The notes under the pieces were generated by a model. That model was not told where the DNA came from. It searched no databases and saw nothing but the letters and a program-made list of their open reading frames with translations. The translations under genes and the position numbers were made by a program. A stretch of 64,000 nucleotides of DNA from Echinarachnius parma (lineage: Eukaryota > Echinodermata > Echinoidea > Clypeasteroida > Echinarachniidae). The stretch is from NCBI GenBank assembly GCA_037951105.1, contig JBAMJV010003376.1:62001-126000 (forward strand), read 5' to 3'. How positions within the stretch are numbered: the first letter of the stretch is position 1; the number at the start of each line of letters is the position of its first letter. Of this stretch, positions 12,601 through 23,949 are shown in pieces.

Positions 12601-13480
12601 TAACCTGTGGGTCGTAACTCGTTTGCGGCCCATGTCCTCCACACGCGCAATCCAGCATCTTTTATCATACACGGAAAGACAAAATTAGTGATTATCACTT
12701 TTTTCACATCATTACAATAACTCTAACTCAGCGCATATTTTACACTTTCCATTTACAAAACTCATGCATGTTGCATGATACTGATACAGATCTATACAGT
12801 GCATAATACTAATTGCCTTGGCTTAAACCCCCCTTCCACACAAAATAACCAAGAATTTAATGTCTTCCATACGAGCAAACCAGCATTTTGACATCTTTTA
12901 TCCAATATTCTGAACAGATGTAAGAAATGATGATGACATATTTCATTTCATCAAAATTATCCTGACTATGCAAGGATTTTACACTCTCCACAAAACTCGT
13001 GCATGAAATCAAACAGGTCATTCTATTGCCTATCATCTCCTCTTGTCCAACACAAAAAGATGAGCAAAGTCAAAATATGAGCAATTCTGCATGTTGGCGT
13101 CTTTTACCCAATACAAATAGGGTGATGATCACTTTTATTCACTTCACATTGATCATTCAAATAGGACTCCACGAACTTCCTAAAAAAATCCAATATTATA
13201 CTGTGCATTCTAAAATTGCCTTTTATGCCCTTCTCTAACAAAAAAAAGTAGCTCGTTAAATTCTGGATCAGTTACCTAGTTTAAGCTACAAACAATTCAG
13301 CATTTTGGTGTCTTTTATCCAATATGCATGAATATAAAGGTGATCATCAAATTGTTCACAACATTACATATTCCTCTTTTGCGATGCTAGTCCCAAATGG
13401 GGTAAAATGCTCCAAACAAATAGCATCATATTTTTATTGTTATAGATGTATAAAAAGTAAGAGTACTACACTCAGAGATG
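12600..13480. repeat. degenerate tandem array of about 205-bp units
   Basis: Variants of CAGCATTTTGGTGTCTTTTATCC recur near 12,650, 12,882, 13,085 and 13,293, with a companion TGATGATCACTTTTTTCAC block after each. Spacing is about 203-230 bp. Units are strongly diverged and no reading frame is conserved among them. Confidence 0.65.
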
Positions 13481-13653
13481 CCAACCTCTTGACACACAAA
13501 AACAGACTGAATATCCTAAAAAATCAGATTTTGGAGAGAAAAATCAGATTTTCACGAAAACTTGACACTAACACTGGCCCGTTGGCCCCAGGCCTTTATG
13601 TCCGGAAAATGCTTTACTGGTAAGAACGGGCAAGTAAATGTTTGTTTTTTTCA

Positions 13654-16600
13654 TTAAAGGGGTAGTACAGTTTGGGTAAGCCTGAACTTTAGTAACCAGA
13701 ACCTGCACAATAACATTACAAACTAATAGTTATAACTCCACCATGCTCGAAAGGTATAGAAAAATATGAACGCCTTTAGAAGTAAAAAGCCTGTTATCAT
13801 TCAAAAAGCGCCATTAAAACACAAGAGGCGCTGTCTAATAAGGCATTGGTTTCAACCATTTTTCATACAAAATTATGCATGCAATGTTTTGTTGAAACTT
13901 GAAATAATGATTAAATAGAGAGATCATCAACAACTATTCAAAGACCGCTTTTGAAAAATTTTGAAAAAGTGTAAGCATTTTTTTATTTTTTTCAAAAAAT
14001 CATCAAATAAGTACGATCGGATATATTTCCACGGTAAAGGGGTACTTCTATATATGGAGTGAACAGATTTCTTTATGTAAATAAAATGTTTACCCTGTGG
14101 CTTTCTTTGTTTATCAGTTCATTGATTGAAGTATATAAATTTAAAAAAGACAATTTGATGCACTAATACCTTCATATAAATGTGTTGTGATCCTTTCTTT
14201 GGTGCAAAATAATCTAAAATGTGACGTTACAGAATTTAATTGTGAGCTGTATGACTTGGGAGATCTTTGCAAATATTATTTCTGCCAAGAGATCTATGTT
14301 TGAAGTTTTAGTGAGAGCTTCTGATGTGGATGGATTATGGCATTGATCTTTTGTTGTGCAATCGAGCTAAAAAGAGAGGGAATGAGTGAGTTGAAAATCT
14401 CTCAAAATGAATGGGAGATTCTGTCCACCCCCGTTACATACGTTCCAAGTGAATTTGCTTTTTAACTACAATGACTCATTAGCACTTTTGTGGTTTCTGA
14501 AAATCTTCTCATTGAAGTTCAAAATTCTGACCACGAAACATACGCCCAAACAAACACGAAATTGCACTAAAATAAAAATGAAAATCCCACTGCAATTATC
14601 TGTCCACCTCGCGAACGTACGTAACATTGCATTACAACAACAAGTATCGGTCATGGAGCCAGTGCAGTGAATACCCGCATCGCGGCCGAGTGAGCCGGGT
14701 ACCTCCATTGTCTGTCTACGCGAAAGCCAATCACTTATCATCGATACCATGTGAGCTACACGGAACCATCGAAATTCTGTCCACTCTGTGCGTACGTTCA
14801 CCTTGGATGGAAGCGCGAGTGTCACGTACGCACGCAGGACAGAAACTGGTTTCTGTCCATCGTGCGTACGTTTTGAACGTACGCACGCAGGACCGAATGG
14901 GTTTGCTACCTTTAACTGGGGTGAAATGGGACAGTTTAGATGATTTTTATGACTCTTGTACGAAATTATGTCCATCCTGCTTAACATCAGCAATAAAAAG
15001 AAATTCAAACCATGTTGGATATGAAATAAAATTTATGGAAATTTCTCTGTCCCTATTCACCCTGTGGTGGCGAATATGAATAAGGACAAAGTTGTCCAGT
15101 TATACTTCATATGTAATTTATTTCATATTTACTCTTACTTGAAGGGGTAAATAGGATTTCTTGAATTAGTGACACTGAATTACAAGATTACACATTTCGT
15201 AAGTTTCCCATGAATCAATTTCCAGAAAATGAAATTTTAAAATGGACTTCATCTTTTGAATTTGCTGTTACTATGAGCATTTATTGTTGATAAAGTGTAA
15301 TGCAACTAGAACTGTCCAAAATGATCTCCTTATGTGCATAACTAATAGAACACAATAGTGAATGGCTTGTATCAAAGCATGGTTATACTTATAGGAAGAT
15401 AAGGAACTGTGATTACAGGGTATGTCAGCATAACAAACTCTTAGAAGATTATGTAATGCTAGTTGTATTGCATAAGAGCGAAAATGTGAACACAAAAATA
15501 TTAGCATCAAATTTGTACATGGCTGCTTACATTAATGTCGTGTTCCTTTTAGATCTGATGTATAGTGGCCTATCAATCCCAGTTAATGTATGAAATTTGT
15601 AACTAAAGTTGCTATGTGAACTGTCAACAAAATAATAAATGTATGCCTACGCTACATATCGTCAGTGGGGTGACAAAACCTTGTATCTCAAAAATGACAA
15701 ATGCTTAGGAGAAAAAATGGCTGCCTTAGCATGCAAGTCAGTGGAGTTACAAGGTCTTGTCACCCCACCAATTAAACACCAATTCTCACACTTTCGTGAT
15801 ACATGTATATTATCTTCCATGGAGCTGTAACCAAATTTGTCTCTGACTTGTTCAATTTCAATTTGACTGTAATGCTTAGTTTGAATTTCAATGTTGGCTG
15901 AATTCAGAGTTGAAATCTTAATTAAATTTCAGTGTTACACTATGTAAATTTATGAATTTATGTACCTTTTAAACACACAATGTATATGTGTTATGTAGGT
16001 CATCAGTGGGGTGACAAACAGACAAGTTTGTTAATAAGCAAATGTCATGGTTGACTTTATATCTTCCATGGAGCTGTGACCAAATTTGTCTCTGACTTGT
16101 TTAATTTCAATTTGATTGTAATGCTGAATTTGAATTTCAATGTTAGCTGAATTTGGAGTTGAAATCTGAATTAAATTTCTGAGTTAAATTTCATAAAATC
16201 AAATCTATCTTACAGATATTTCAGACTTTTGCAAATAGATTTTTATCTTAGTAATTTTGAATTCAACAGTATGCATAGATGATTCACTTTTTTGCTTCTT
16301 AAGATACATGTAGTTATAGATGGTGAACGTACGTAACATTGGCTGGACAAGACAATTAAAAAATTAAAAAAATTTACTATCCACACTTGCCATATGTGTA
16401 TACATTCTATGATGTCAAATAAATGGAGCTTGTTAGCATTTTCAGATCTTATGGAAGTATATGTTTCTTTTCAGAAATATGACTTAAAGAAACATACAGT
16501 TGTCTGGTCTGTCCAGCCGTTACATACGTTCCTTATTGTGTCATAACATGCATCAACAGTAATATGTATTTTTAAAAGTGTTTTAGTGTTGGAAAAGTGT

Positions 16601-17249
16601 AAGTACCCAGTAAATGGTGACACCAAAGGACACCAAATCAAATAGGTATGCACAATTCACATTTCTCTAAAAAAAATTTATTCAACAGTGTACGCAAATC
16701 ACACATTTATTCAAATCTAGAACAACTAATTCATGAAAAGCAAAAAAAAAAAAAAAAATCACATCAAAAGTTTGAGATACAACTTTTCACTTGGTGTTTT
16801 ATCGATTGCAGTAACTGTCACATCAATAGACATTACATATACAGGTTAATAGCATGTCAGGGGAAACTTTAACTTACAAATTCTGTCCAGTGTTACATAC
16901 GTTCACTCCTCATACATGCCAAACATTAGAACCCTGGCAAGGTTAGCAAGGAAATGCAGTTATCTTTTCTGTCATAAAAATATAAAATATAGATATCAGG
17001 CAAGCAATAGCAGAAATGTTATCACCCCAGGGTTACAAATTATTTTGTCCATATTTTCATCACAGAAGTACCCACTTAGCATGGAAAGGCCAATATTTCA
17101 GCCATTTCTGAACCGATTTTTACCAAATATAGTTTATTCTGCCATTTATTTTCCATTTTCTTTCAAATTCGACACTCAGTTTTTCATTACCTCACAAAAA
17201 AATTGTGTTGTGCAGCGCCCTCTCTACCAAAACTGAACTACCCCTTTAA
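13654..17249. mobile_element. family A MITE interrupted by a 3-kb element
   Basis: The left part (13,654-14,025) begins TTAAAGGGGTAGTACAG. The right part (17,088-17,249) ends with CTGAACTACCCCTTTAA. The two align with the two halves of the copy at 2,264-2,799, so the middle is a later insertion. Confidence 0.85.
14026..17087. mobile_element. 3-kb insertion with GGGTACTTCT inverted ends and repeated GTTACATACGTTC motifs
   Basis: The left end TTTCCACGGTAAAGGGGTAC and the right end, read on the other strand (TTTCCATGCTAAGTGGGTAC), form imperfect terminal inverted repeats. The interior holds at least seven copies in either orientation of TGTCC...GTTACATACGTTC (near 14,420, 14,600, 14,780, 14,853, 16,322, 16,509 and 16,890). 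It also holds GTCAGTGGGGTGACAA at 15,660 and 16,000, and a duplicated block of about 120 bp at 15,808-15,930 and 16,060-16,185. A 180-codon minus-strand frame at 14,466-15,008 has no recognisable motif. I read this as a non-autonomous DNA transposon of unknown family. Confidence 0.6.
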
Positions 17250-17337
17250 CATTTACAGCCAACCTCGAGGTAGAAAAATCTTCTTTTTTTTTCACAAAGC
17301 CAATTTGTGCAACAAAAATACTCTATGGCTGTTTGCA

Positions 17338-17883
17338 TTAAAGGGGAATTCCACCCCAGAAATGTGATGTTTGCTATAAAATTAAGTGAATATGAAGAAT
17401 CATGATCGAAAATCTGAGCCAAAACTGTATCAGAGCAATAAAAAAGTTACTTTGCTTGATGATTTTTAGTATCGTTCGCAATTGCTATCGATCGTGACGT
17501 CACTTTGACTTCTACATATAAATTTTACAAAATTTAAATTTTCTTAATAACAAAGCAAATTTATGAGCTTACAAATTCCAAAGCGGTTCGCCCATCGATA
17601 TTCTTCTATGAATTCGTGAAAACAAGCAGAGAAATTTTTATTTTTAGCAACGAAAATGAGAAATATGTGTATTTTCATGTACTAAAGCCCCATGGCGAGT
17701 TGCTCGTCAATGATGTTGCATATGGCGGCAATTTCGAAACGATCGCTCATTACTACATAATGTTCAAATAGGTATAACTCCCGTGTTTCTTGTCCGATTT
17801 GGATCAAATTTTCACCAATTATGCCTCTTATTCTGCTTATTCAAATAACGAATGGTTTTATCAGGCCTGGAATACCCCTTTAA
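17338..17883. mobile_element. family D MITE (TTAAAGGGGAATTCCA ends)
   Basis: Terminal repeats TTAAAGGGGAATTCCACCCC and CTGGAATACCCCTTTAA enclose 546 bp of non-coding sequence. It abuts the family A element on its left. The termini are TTAA-like, as in families A, B and C, but the interior is unrelated. Confidence 0.8.
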
Positions 17884-18265
17884 TAAAAAAAAAAGTTGGT
17901 TCACACGTTTTATGAGTTATTTTTGCCATTTTCTGTCCGTTACTATCGTATGGGGAAGAAAGAAAAAAAAGGATACTATTTTTGGGTGGTGGTACCCTTT
18001 AAGATTTAAAACAAACATACATAATAGGATTGTGTTCCATTACTGTATCCTTTTTTTTTAAAGTTCTGCATCAACTTGTGTACATGTATACATGTATACC
18101 CTGTGTAAACTGAAGCATTATAGAAAACAGTTTCTATTGAAAGTAAACAGTTATACTGTGAAAAGCAGAGTGAAAAGCTTTTTGTCAATATACCAACACA
18201 ATGGAAGCCATTTGAATAGGCTCTAATCCTATCTGCAGTGTACTGTACATAGTGTACATAGCATA

Positions 18266-18436
18266 CACAGTCAAGCCTGTATAAAGTGATGACACAAGAC
18301 ATTTGGCCACTGTACACAGGTGACCTATAATGCTCTATAGACAGATCAGGTTCCATAACATTGTTTTGATGTGCAAGGAACTCTTTCATTGGTCACTAAA
18401 GCCAGATAGGTGGTCATAAAGACATGTTTTACTGTA
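18266..18436. mobile_element. family H MITE, diverged (ACAGTCAAGCCTGT)
   Basis: A shorter, worn relative of the copy at 34,305-34,501. It has TACACAGTCAAGCCTG at the left, internal GACAGGTGACC-like motifs and TTTACTGTA at the right. Confidence 0.65.
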
Positions 18437-18439
18437 AAC

Positions 18440-20890
18440 GTGGACATTCCACAGAAAGAGAATTACTTTTGTGGGACAGTTAGGAATTCCTCATTTGTCC
18501 TCAACATATCCCAACACTAGATCCTTTTTGGAAGGAAGAAATAATTTTACAAGGAGAGATAACCTAATGAAATATTTGTAACTGACCCAGTCATATATAT
18601 TCATGTCTACAGGTTGAAATTTTGTGTTTGTTTGTTTTTAGCATGCACACTGTTCTAGTGTAATACTGTAAAAGTAAAACTAATAGGGTAACGTGGAGAG
18701 GGTAGAACTGGCGAAGTATAGGAAATTAATGGGTAAAATATAACTAAGTCAAACAGCAGCAAATCATACATAAGTAGAACGAAGGAGAACATAAGAGGCA
18801 TGTTGAGAAGATCAAGTCTGGGTGTGCACTGATTTATTAAGGCAAAACTGCCAAATAAGAAAACTGATAATCAATAAGACAATAAGACAATATGCAAATG
18901 AACAGAAGGGAAAAGCAACTACAACCATATACCTAACCAAAATGGAATAACCTTATTATACAAAATAACCAATGAGGGAAGAGAAGATGGTGGCATGTGA
19001 TCATGTGATGATGAGGGAAGGTAACCAAACACAGTAGAATAGGTACAGTGTGGCATCCACATTCTGAAGTCAGTGAAGAGAAAGTTAAAGAGAGAAAGAG
19101 ATAGTCAAGTGGCCAGCATACAAGAGGGAAACAATAGCAATGGACATGAATGGATAACAGAAATGATTGAGTGATCAAATGAATAAGGATGCAAACAGAT
19201 GTGGATGGAATGGGGTGAAGGTGACCAGTAGGAGGATGAGACAATGGAATGACCTGAACTAGAAACGTCAAAATGTCAAAAAAACAACCCTACAACTAGT
19301 TACGGTAGTCCATGGATGTACGGTGGCTTTAAAAGCCGTTTCTACAAAAATTTATCATAAACTCAGTATCAAACCACTTGATAGATTCATTTAGCAGGGC
19401 TCGACACTCGCACTGGCCACCATACGGGGCGCATGTGGCGCAGGCACTCTGTCTCTCCTTCCACTCGTAAGACTACAGTATGTAGCAAGCGGCATAATTA
19501 ATCGCTAAGTCCCGCTTACCGAGCGTATGTTCGGTTTTTACGGAGCTGCGGCGCATCAAAAACCATCAAGAAACATGATAAAAAATTACTCATATTTAGA
19601 CAAAAACACTACGACAGACCCTTGAACTCTGAAGTTGAGGGATAAGAAAACTTAACAGAGATACTGTGATACAAACCAATTGTGTTGAGTTTAAACTTGA
19701 TTTTAGATGTGGAGTACTACTAGTACAAAACTGCATTAGCGCCACCAGCACCACCACTTATACCGTTTGTGCTTAGCATACAGAATCACATTGACGTAGT
19801 GCGTTATTTTTTCGCTCGGCGGGGCTATTGATTGTTCGAGGGGTGTGAGCGAATTCACTTTGACCCAGTTGACAATGAGTTGTTAATGGTTACGACCCGA
19901 CGCTAGCGGTATAGAACAAAGGCACCACGAAGTGTGTGGGGTCATGTGTAACATACAAAGTATTTTACACATGACAGTACAGGTATGATTAGCGCCTAAT
20001 TATCAATTAATTCAAACCAAGTTGACACATCTAAATGAATAATTCTACAGGGCATTTGGTTTTTTTTTTGGTGCTTGCTGTTCGTAACTCGTAAGATTAT
20101 AACATTTGATTTACAGTAACAGTTTTACTGCCATGACATGTGGCATTTACATAATATGCATGCAACGCATGCATACCAGCAAGACAAATACAATTTAGGG
20201 AATAAGACACGGAACAAGTGATATACTGATTACTGTCATTGTGTGTAGTCTACAACCCAGTTACAACAGTCACACTCCCATACCCGCAACCCGCCGGTGA
20301 TTCTCTGGCATCGCATGCATTGCGTTGCCATTGGGCCTGGCGCATTGAAACTCACACAAACACTCACTCAATCAATTCACACACAAAAACACAACCACCT
20401 GCTAATATTGCGCTTGTAATTTCACACGATATGAATTACTCACCAGAAACATGACCAACTGAATAACCCTCCGTTGAATGGTTGCTGAAGACTGAGCGAA
20501 GGTCCATGTTTACCTTCAGATAATATTATTTTCCGTTCCCTTTTTCAGAGTATAAATACACAAGTCAACAGCTGTTTACCATACCACCATTACTTGCGTG
20601 ATATGCATTTCGAATGTGTGCAAGAAGAATATGCAAACTAGGCCGATTGGTATGTGGTGGCGCCGCATCGATTTATGATACACGGGTACTCGGTAGCAAG
20701 TCGAGTCTCGAGATGGGTGAATTTTTGTTTTATCTATCTTTATGGGGTTTTTTTAACAGTAGAAAACATGAGAGGACATTTTTTGAAAAAATAAAAGTAG
20801 TGCATAACTAATAAGATATGCCCCAATAATTGTGCATGCCCCCCACCCCCCCCCCCCCCCAATAAGTCCGACCTGTATGCTACGTCACTG
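18440..20890. other. gene-free segment, partly purine-rich
   Basis: From 18,690 to 19,290 the plus strand is purine-rich with GGAATG/GAGGAAG variants, probably an eroded simple repeat. A GCCCG-family fragment with GGGCTCGACACTCGCACTGG lies at 19,399-19,425. CpG density rises around 19,430-19,560 and 19,800-19,920, without a supportable exon. Confidence 0.45.
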
Positions 20891-20899
20891 TGGACACTA

Positions 20900-21294
20900 G
20901 CTGGCGTACCCGGGATTTTTTCACGGGGGGTGAGGGGGGGGGGGGGGCTATTTCACTTCCAAAATCTTCAAGGTCAAGACCACTTGTTGAGAGTCGTGTA
21001 TGGAGGTGGGGGGGGGGGGGGGGTGTTCGTCAAAAATTCAAGACCATGATTCGCCTATAGTTAGAATTTTCGAGGCCGGATCCATCCAAAATTGTAGACG
21101 CCGAGACCGAGGCCACTAGTTAAGTTGTGTCTTTGGGGGCCGAGACCAGTGGTGTCGAGTGGCCTCGAGTGGCCTCGAGACCAGTTAAAATTTGAAAGGG
21201 GGGGGGGTTTGGACCCCAAAAACAGTCATTTTCTCATCAAAAGGGGGTTTGAGCCATCCAACCCCCCCCCCCCCCTCCCCCTGGGTACGCCTAC
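20900..21294. mobile_element. G-rich element with GGCGTACCC ends
   Basis: The left end GGCGTACCCGGG is answered by CTGGGTACGCC at 21,281-21,291. The 395-bp interior contains several poly-G and poly-C runs and a GTCGAGTGGCCTCGAG simple repeat. It is non-coding. Similar GGCGTACCC-ended repeats are common in invertebrate genomes, from general knowledge and not a search. Confidence 0.6.
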
Positions 21295-21477
21295 GACTGC
21301 AGTTCTTAAACATTTTAAAGTGAGTTTCGTCGATTTTGACAATGTTACTATGATCCCTTTAATGAACGATATATGATATGATATAACATAGAATTAACAG
21401 CATTGGTATCATCCTATACAGACCACTGCTTTTCCCTCCCACTAGTTTGTCTGATAGACAATATATCGACAAATATT

Positions 21478-21633
21478 ACCAATCGCTTGCAAATTACAAT
21501 TAAGTGTAAGTCAGAAAATGTGCGCGTTTCAAATTCAACCAATCAAATTTACGCATTTAGGACACATGTTTTGACTTATACAAATAATTGTAACTTACAA
21601 TAATTGTATATATCTCTTTCTGCAATGGGGCCC
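21478..21633. mobile_element. family E palindromic MITE, left end worn
   Basis: The right end ATCTCTTTCTGCAATGGGGCCC and the inner AATTGTAA...TTACAATT arms match the copy at 45,024-45,182. The left terminus has decayed. Confidence 0.65.
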
Positions 21634-21879
21634 TAAATATAGACCTTGCATTTGCTTGTTCTTATCGACACAATGAATGTGAACATACTGGGTTTTTTGG
21701 TGAGCTAAGTTCTGAGCTAATAATGAGCTTTCCAGTATCTTCTTTAGCCTTCCCTTCTCTGTTATAAGTTAAGAACTAAATTATGTTTTCTCCTTTCCCT
21801 ATAGAGTCTGTGAATCCCAGGTTCCCCCCTTTTCGTAGAACGATGTATAAAATATGGTGGTGTTGCTATATAAATCATA

Positions 21880-21975
21880 ATACATTACATTTATGTAGCG
21901 CATAATATGAACAAACATCTCTATGCGCTTTACAGAGATATATTACAACAACTTACAATAACAAAATTAACATAA
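21880..21975. repeat. GTAGCGC...GCGCTTTACA repeat fragment
   Basis: The sequence TTATGTAGCGCATAATATGA followed by ATGCGCTTTACAGAGAT matches a second copy at 42,385-42,465 (TTATATAGCGCC...GCGCTTTACAAT). It is a dispersed repeat of unknown class, not a gene. Confidence 0.55.
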
Positions 21976-22235
21976 ACATATAAATAAAACTTACATACGC
22001 ATATACACATTTTGGAATTACATCATATAGGGGGGGGGGGGCACGTGGGTGCCCCTCCCCCCCCCCAAAAAAAAAAAAAAAATGTGCCCAAAACAATTAC
22101 AAATTATAAGAGGGGAGACGTGTGTAAACATGAAGAAATTAATATACAAATAGTGTGTGCCCCCTCACTCATTCACATGCCCTGCTTGCCCCCTCCCCCC
22201 TAAACTGTCCGACCCCGCTGCGCCACAAACTGTAT

Positions 22236-22791
22236 CAGGGGCGGATCTAGCTTTTTGCTAAGGGGGGGGGGGTTTGACCCAATGACGATGCAGAGCATCG
22301 TCTACGAGCTGTGAAGTGGCGAAGTCCGAGCCGCGTAGCGGCGAGGCAAATTTTTTTGGCCTATTTTGCTAAGGGGGGGGGGGGGGGTTTGACTTTTAGT
22401 GAAGCCAAATATCGGGGAATGTGGTGTGTGATGGATTGTATGTGTTGTTGTACCTGCATGGCTAGTCTGTCGTTCAGACTGTGAAGTGAGTCCCTACAGA
22501 CTCAATGACGATGCGGATACTGTGTGGGTCTGGACACATGATGGCGTTTTTCTATGCACATCACATTTTCACTTGGCAGCCCAAGGTGGGGGGGGGGGGG
22601 GGTTTAAACCCATGATGGCGTTTTTCTATGCACATCACATTTTCACTTGGCAGCCCAAGGGGGGGGGGGGGGGTTTAAACCCATGATGGCGTTTTTCTAT
22701 GCACATCACATTTTCACTTGGCAGCCCAGGGGGGGGGGGGGGGTTTAAACCCCCTAACCCCCCCCCCCCCCCCCCCGTAGATCCGCGCCTG
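22236..22791. mobile_element. G-rich element with CAGGGGCGGATCTA ends
   Basis: The left terminus CAGGGGCGGATCTAG and the right terminus GTAGATCCGCGCCTG form inverted repeats around 556 bp of poly-G-rich DNA. Inside is a tandem repeat at 22,537-22,752. The terminal motif resembles a repeat end widespread in animals. Family not assigned. Confidence 0.7.
22537..22752 (+). repeat. three tandem units of 71-74 bp, each ending in poly-G
   Basis: CATGATGGCGTTTTTCTATG starts at 22,537, 22,611 and 22,682. Each unit ends with CTTGGCAGCCC and a run of 10-14 G. The units are almost identical, so the expansion is recent compared with other arrays here. The 66-codon frame across it is an artefact. Confidence 0.9.
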
Positions 22792-23248
22792 TGTATAATT
22801 ACAAAATATCATTGAAAACGTTATTATTCTGATGTCAGTCCTCTTTCATACATATCATAGCTTTGTAAAAACGTGCAGACATATTTTGTCAAAAGCTTTT
22901 GCCCTTTTTCAGTATTAGGCCTCAAGATCCAAGTTCAATGTTTTGTTTCCAACGCAGGGGAAAAGTATGAAGGAACCGTGCAATAAATAAATCACAAATA
23001 TATCACAAACAAGGCAAATTCAACAGGTATAAAACAGACGTGTACAAAACAGTGATAATTTTACTTGTTTATCCTGTTTTCTTGATCCTAACAACGAATT
23101 ATATGGTGAATTTTGTTTACGTATATAGGAAACAAATTAAGAAAAAGAGAGAAAAAGGTTTTTCTTTATTTCACGTATGCATCTAGTTAATTCAAGTCAC
23201 TTCAACTTCATTTTGTTTTTTTATTCCGATCGTCCAGCTCCCAGAGTT

Positions 23249-23560
23249 TAAGGGATCTAGTAGCTGTGTTGACATGCGCAAAAAGTGATGAATGGTTGAT
23301 AAAATGAGTATTGTTGTGATACGTCCACTAAGAAATGTGTGAACATTTTCACGTTAATGAATTTTAGTGGCCGAGTAATAAGCAAAAAATGTAAAGTGAT
23401 ATTCTTTTACTCAGCACTGACTTTGTAGCCTACACAGTTATAACTTTCCTGTGGATAATTAAACATCCGAAGCTTCAATCGTTATTATCTTTGTAACGAA
23501 AGGAAAATTTGAAAAGAAAAAAAACCTGTTCCATACTTCTATTGGTAAGGTACAAGAGAA
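23249..23560. mobile_element. family B MITE, left part only
   Basis: It matches the start of the copy at 58,796-59,180, from TTAAGGGATCTAGTAGCTGT through TTGACATGCGCAAAAAGTGA. Similarity fades by about 23,560, so this copy is truncated or badly worn. Confidence 0.65.
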
Positions 23561-23753
23561 CTTCTATTAACATTTCAGAAAATTTTTGTGGATTTAATTA
23601 TGTTACTATAGATCCCTTATACTTGATACTGTATTTTGTCAGTGCCTCAGAGTCGTTGCCACTGAAATTTGGTGGGACACGTATATATTAGGTGCATACT
23701 ATGTGTTTCTTTGTATTATAATAATGTTTACCCGTAAAATTATTATTGGGGCC

Positions 23754-23801
23754 GGGGGGGGGGGGGGGGGGCACATGCCACCCCCCCCCCCCCCCCCCCC
23801 C
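23754..23801. repeat. adjacent poly-G (18) and poly-C (22) runs
   Basis: G at 23,754-23,771 and C at 23,780-23,801 are separated by eight bases, so the strand could form a G:C hairpin. Proline/glycine frames here are artefacts of the runs. Confidence 0.9.
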
Positions 23802-23949
23802 TCCTCTAAATTCTTCTTCTTCTTCCTGTATCTGCCTCCTTCAAACTTGAAGATTCTTGCAAACTTTTGTGTGTGTGTGTATACCGTGTCGAGCGTGGTA
23901 CATAATCTTATTCTATATATTGTACAAGTCCAATAACTCATTTACAGAA

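Noticed and set aside
12600-13480. CRISPR-like regular repeats
   Set aside because: Repeats are long, diverged and without constant short spacers; this is a eukaryotic tandem array.
14466-15008. 180-codon minus-strand open frame
   Set aside because: It is the longest frame outside the genes and retroelement, but it has no recognisable domain, lies in a motif-repeat transposon, spans repeated non-coding motifs and has no splice or promoter context.
18933-19271. 112-codon minus-strand hydrophobic frame
   Set aside because: Arises from a purine-rich plus strand; composition explains the Leu/Phe/Ser/His content and no membrane-protein family is recognisable.
22012-23941. Gly/Pro-rich frames
   Set aside because: Products of poly-G and poly-C runs.
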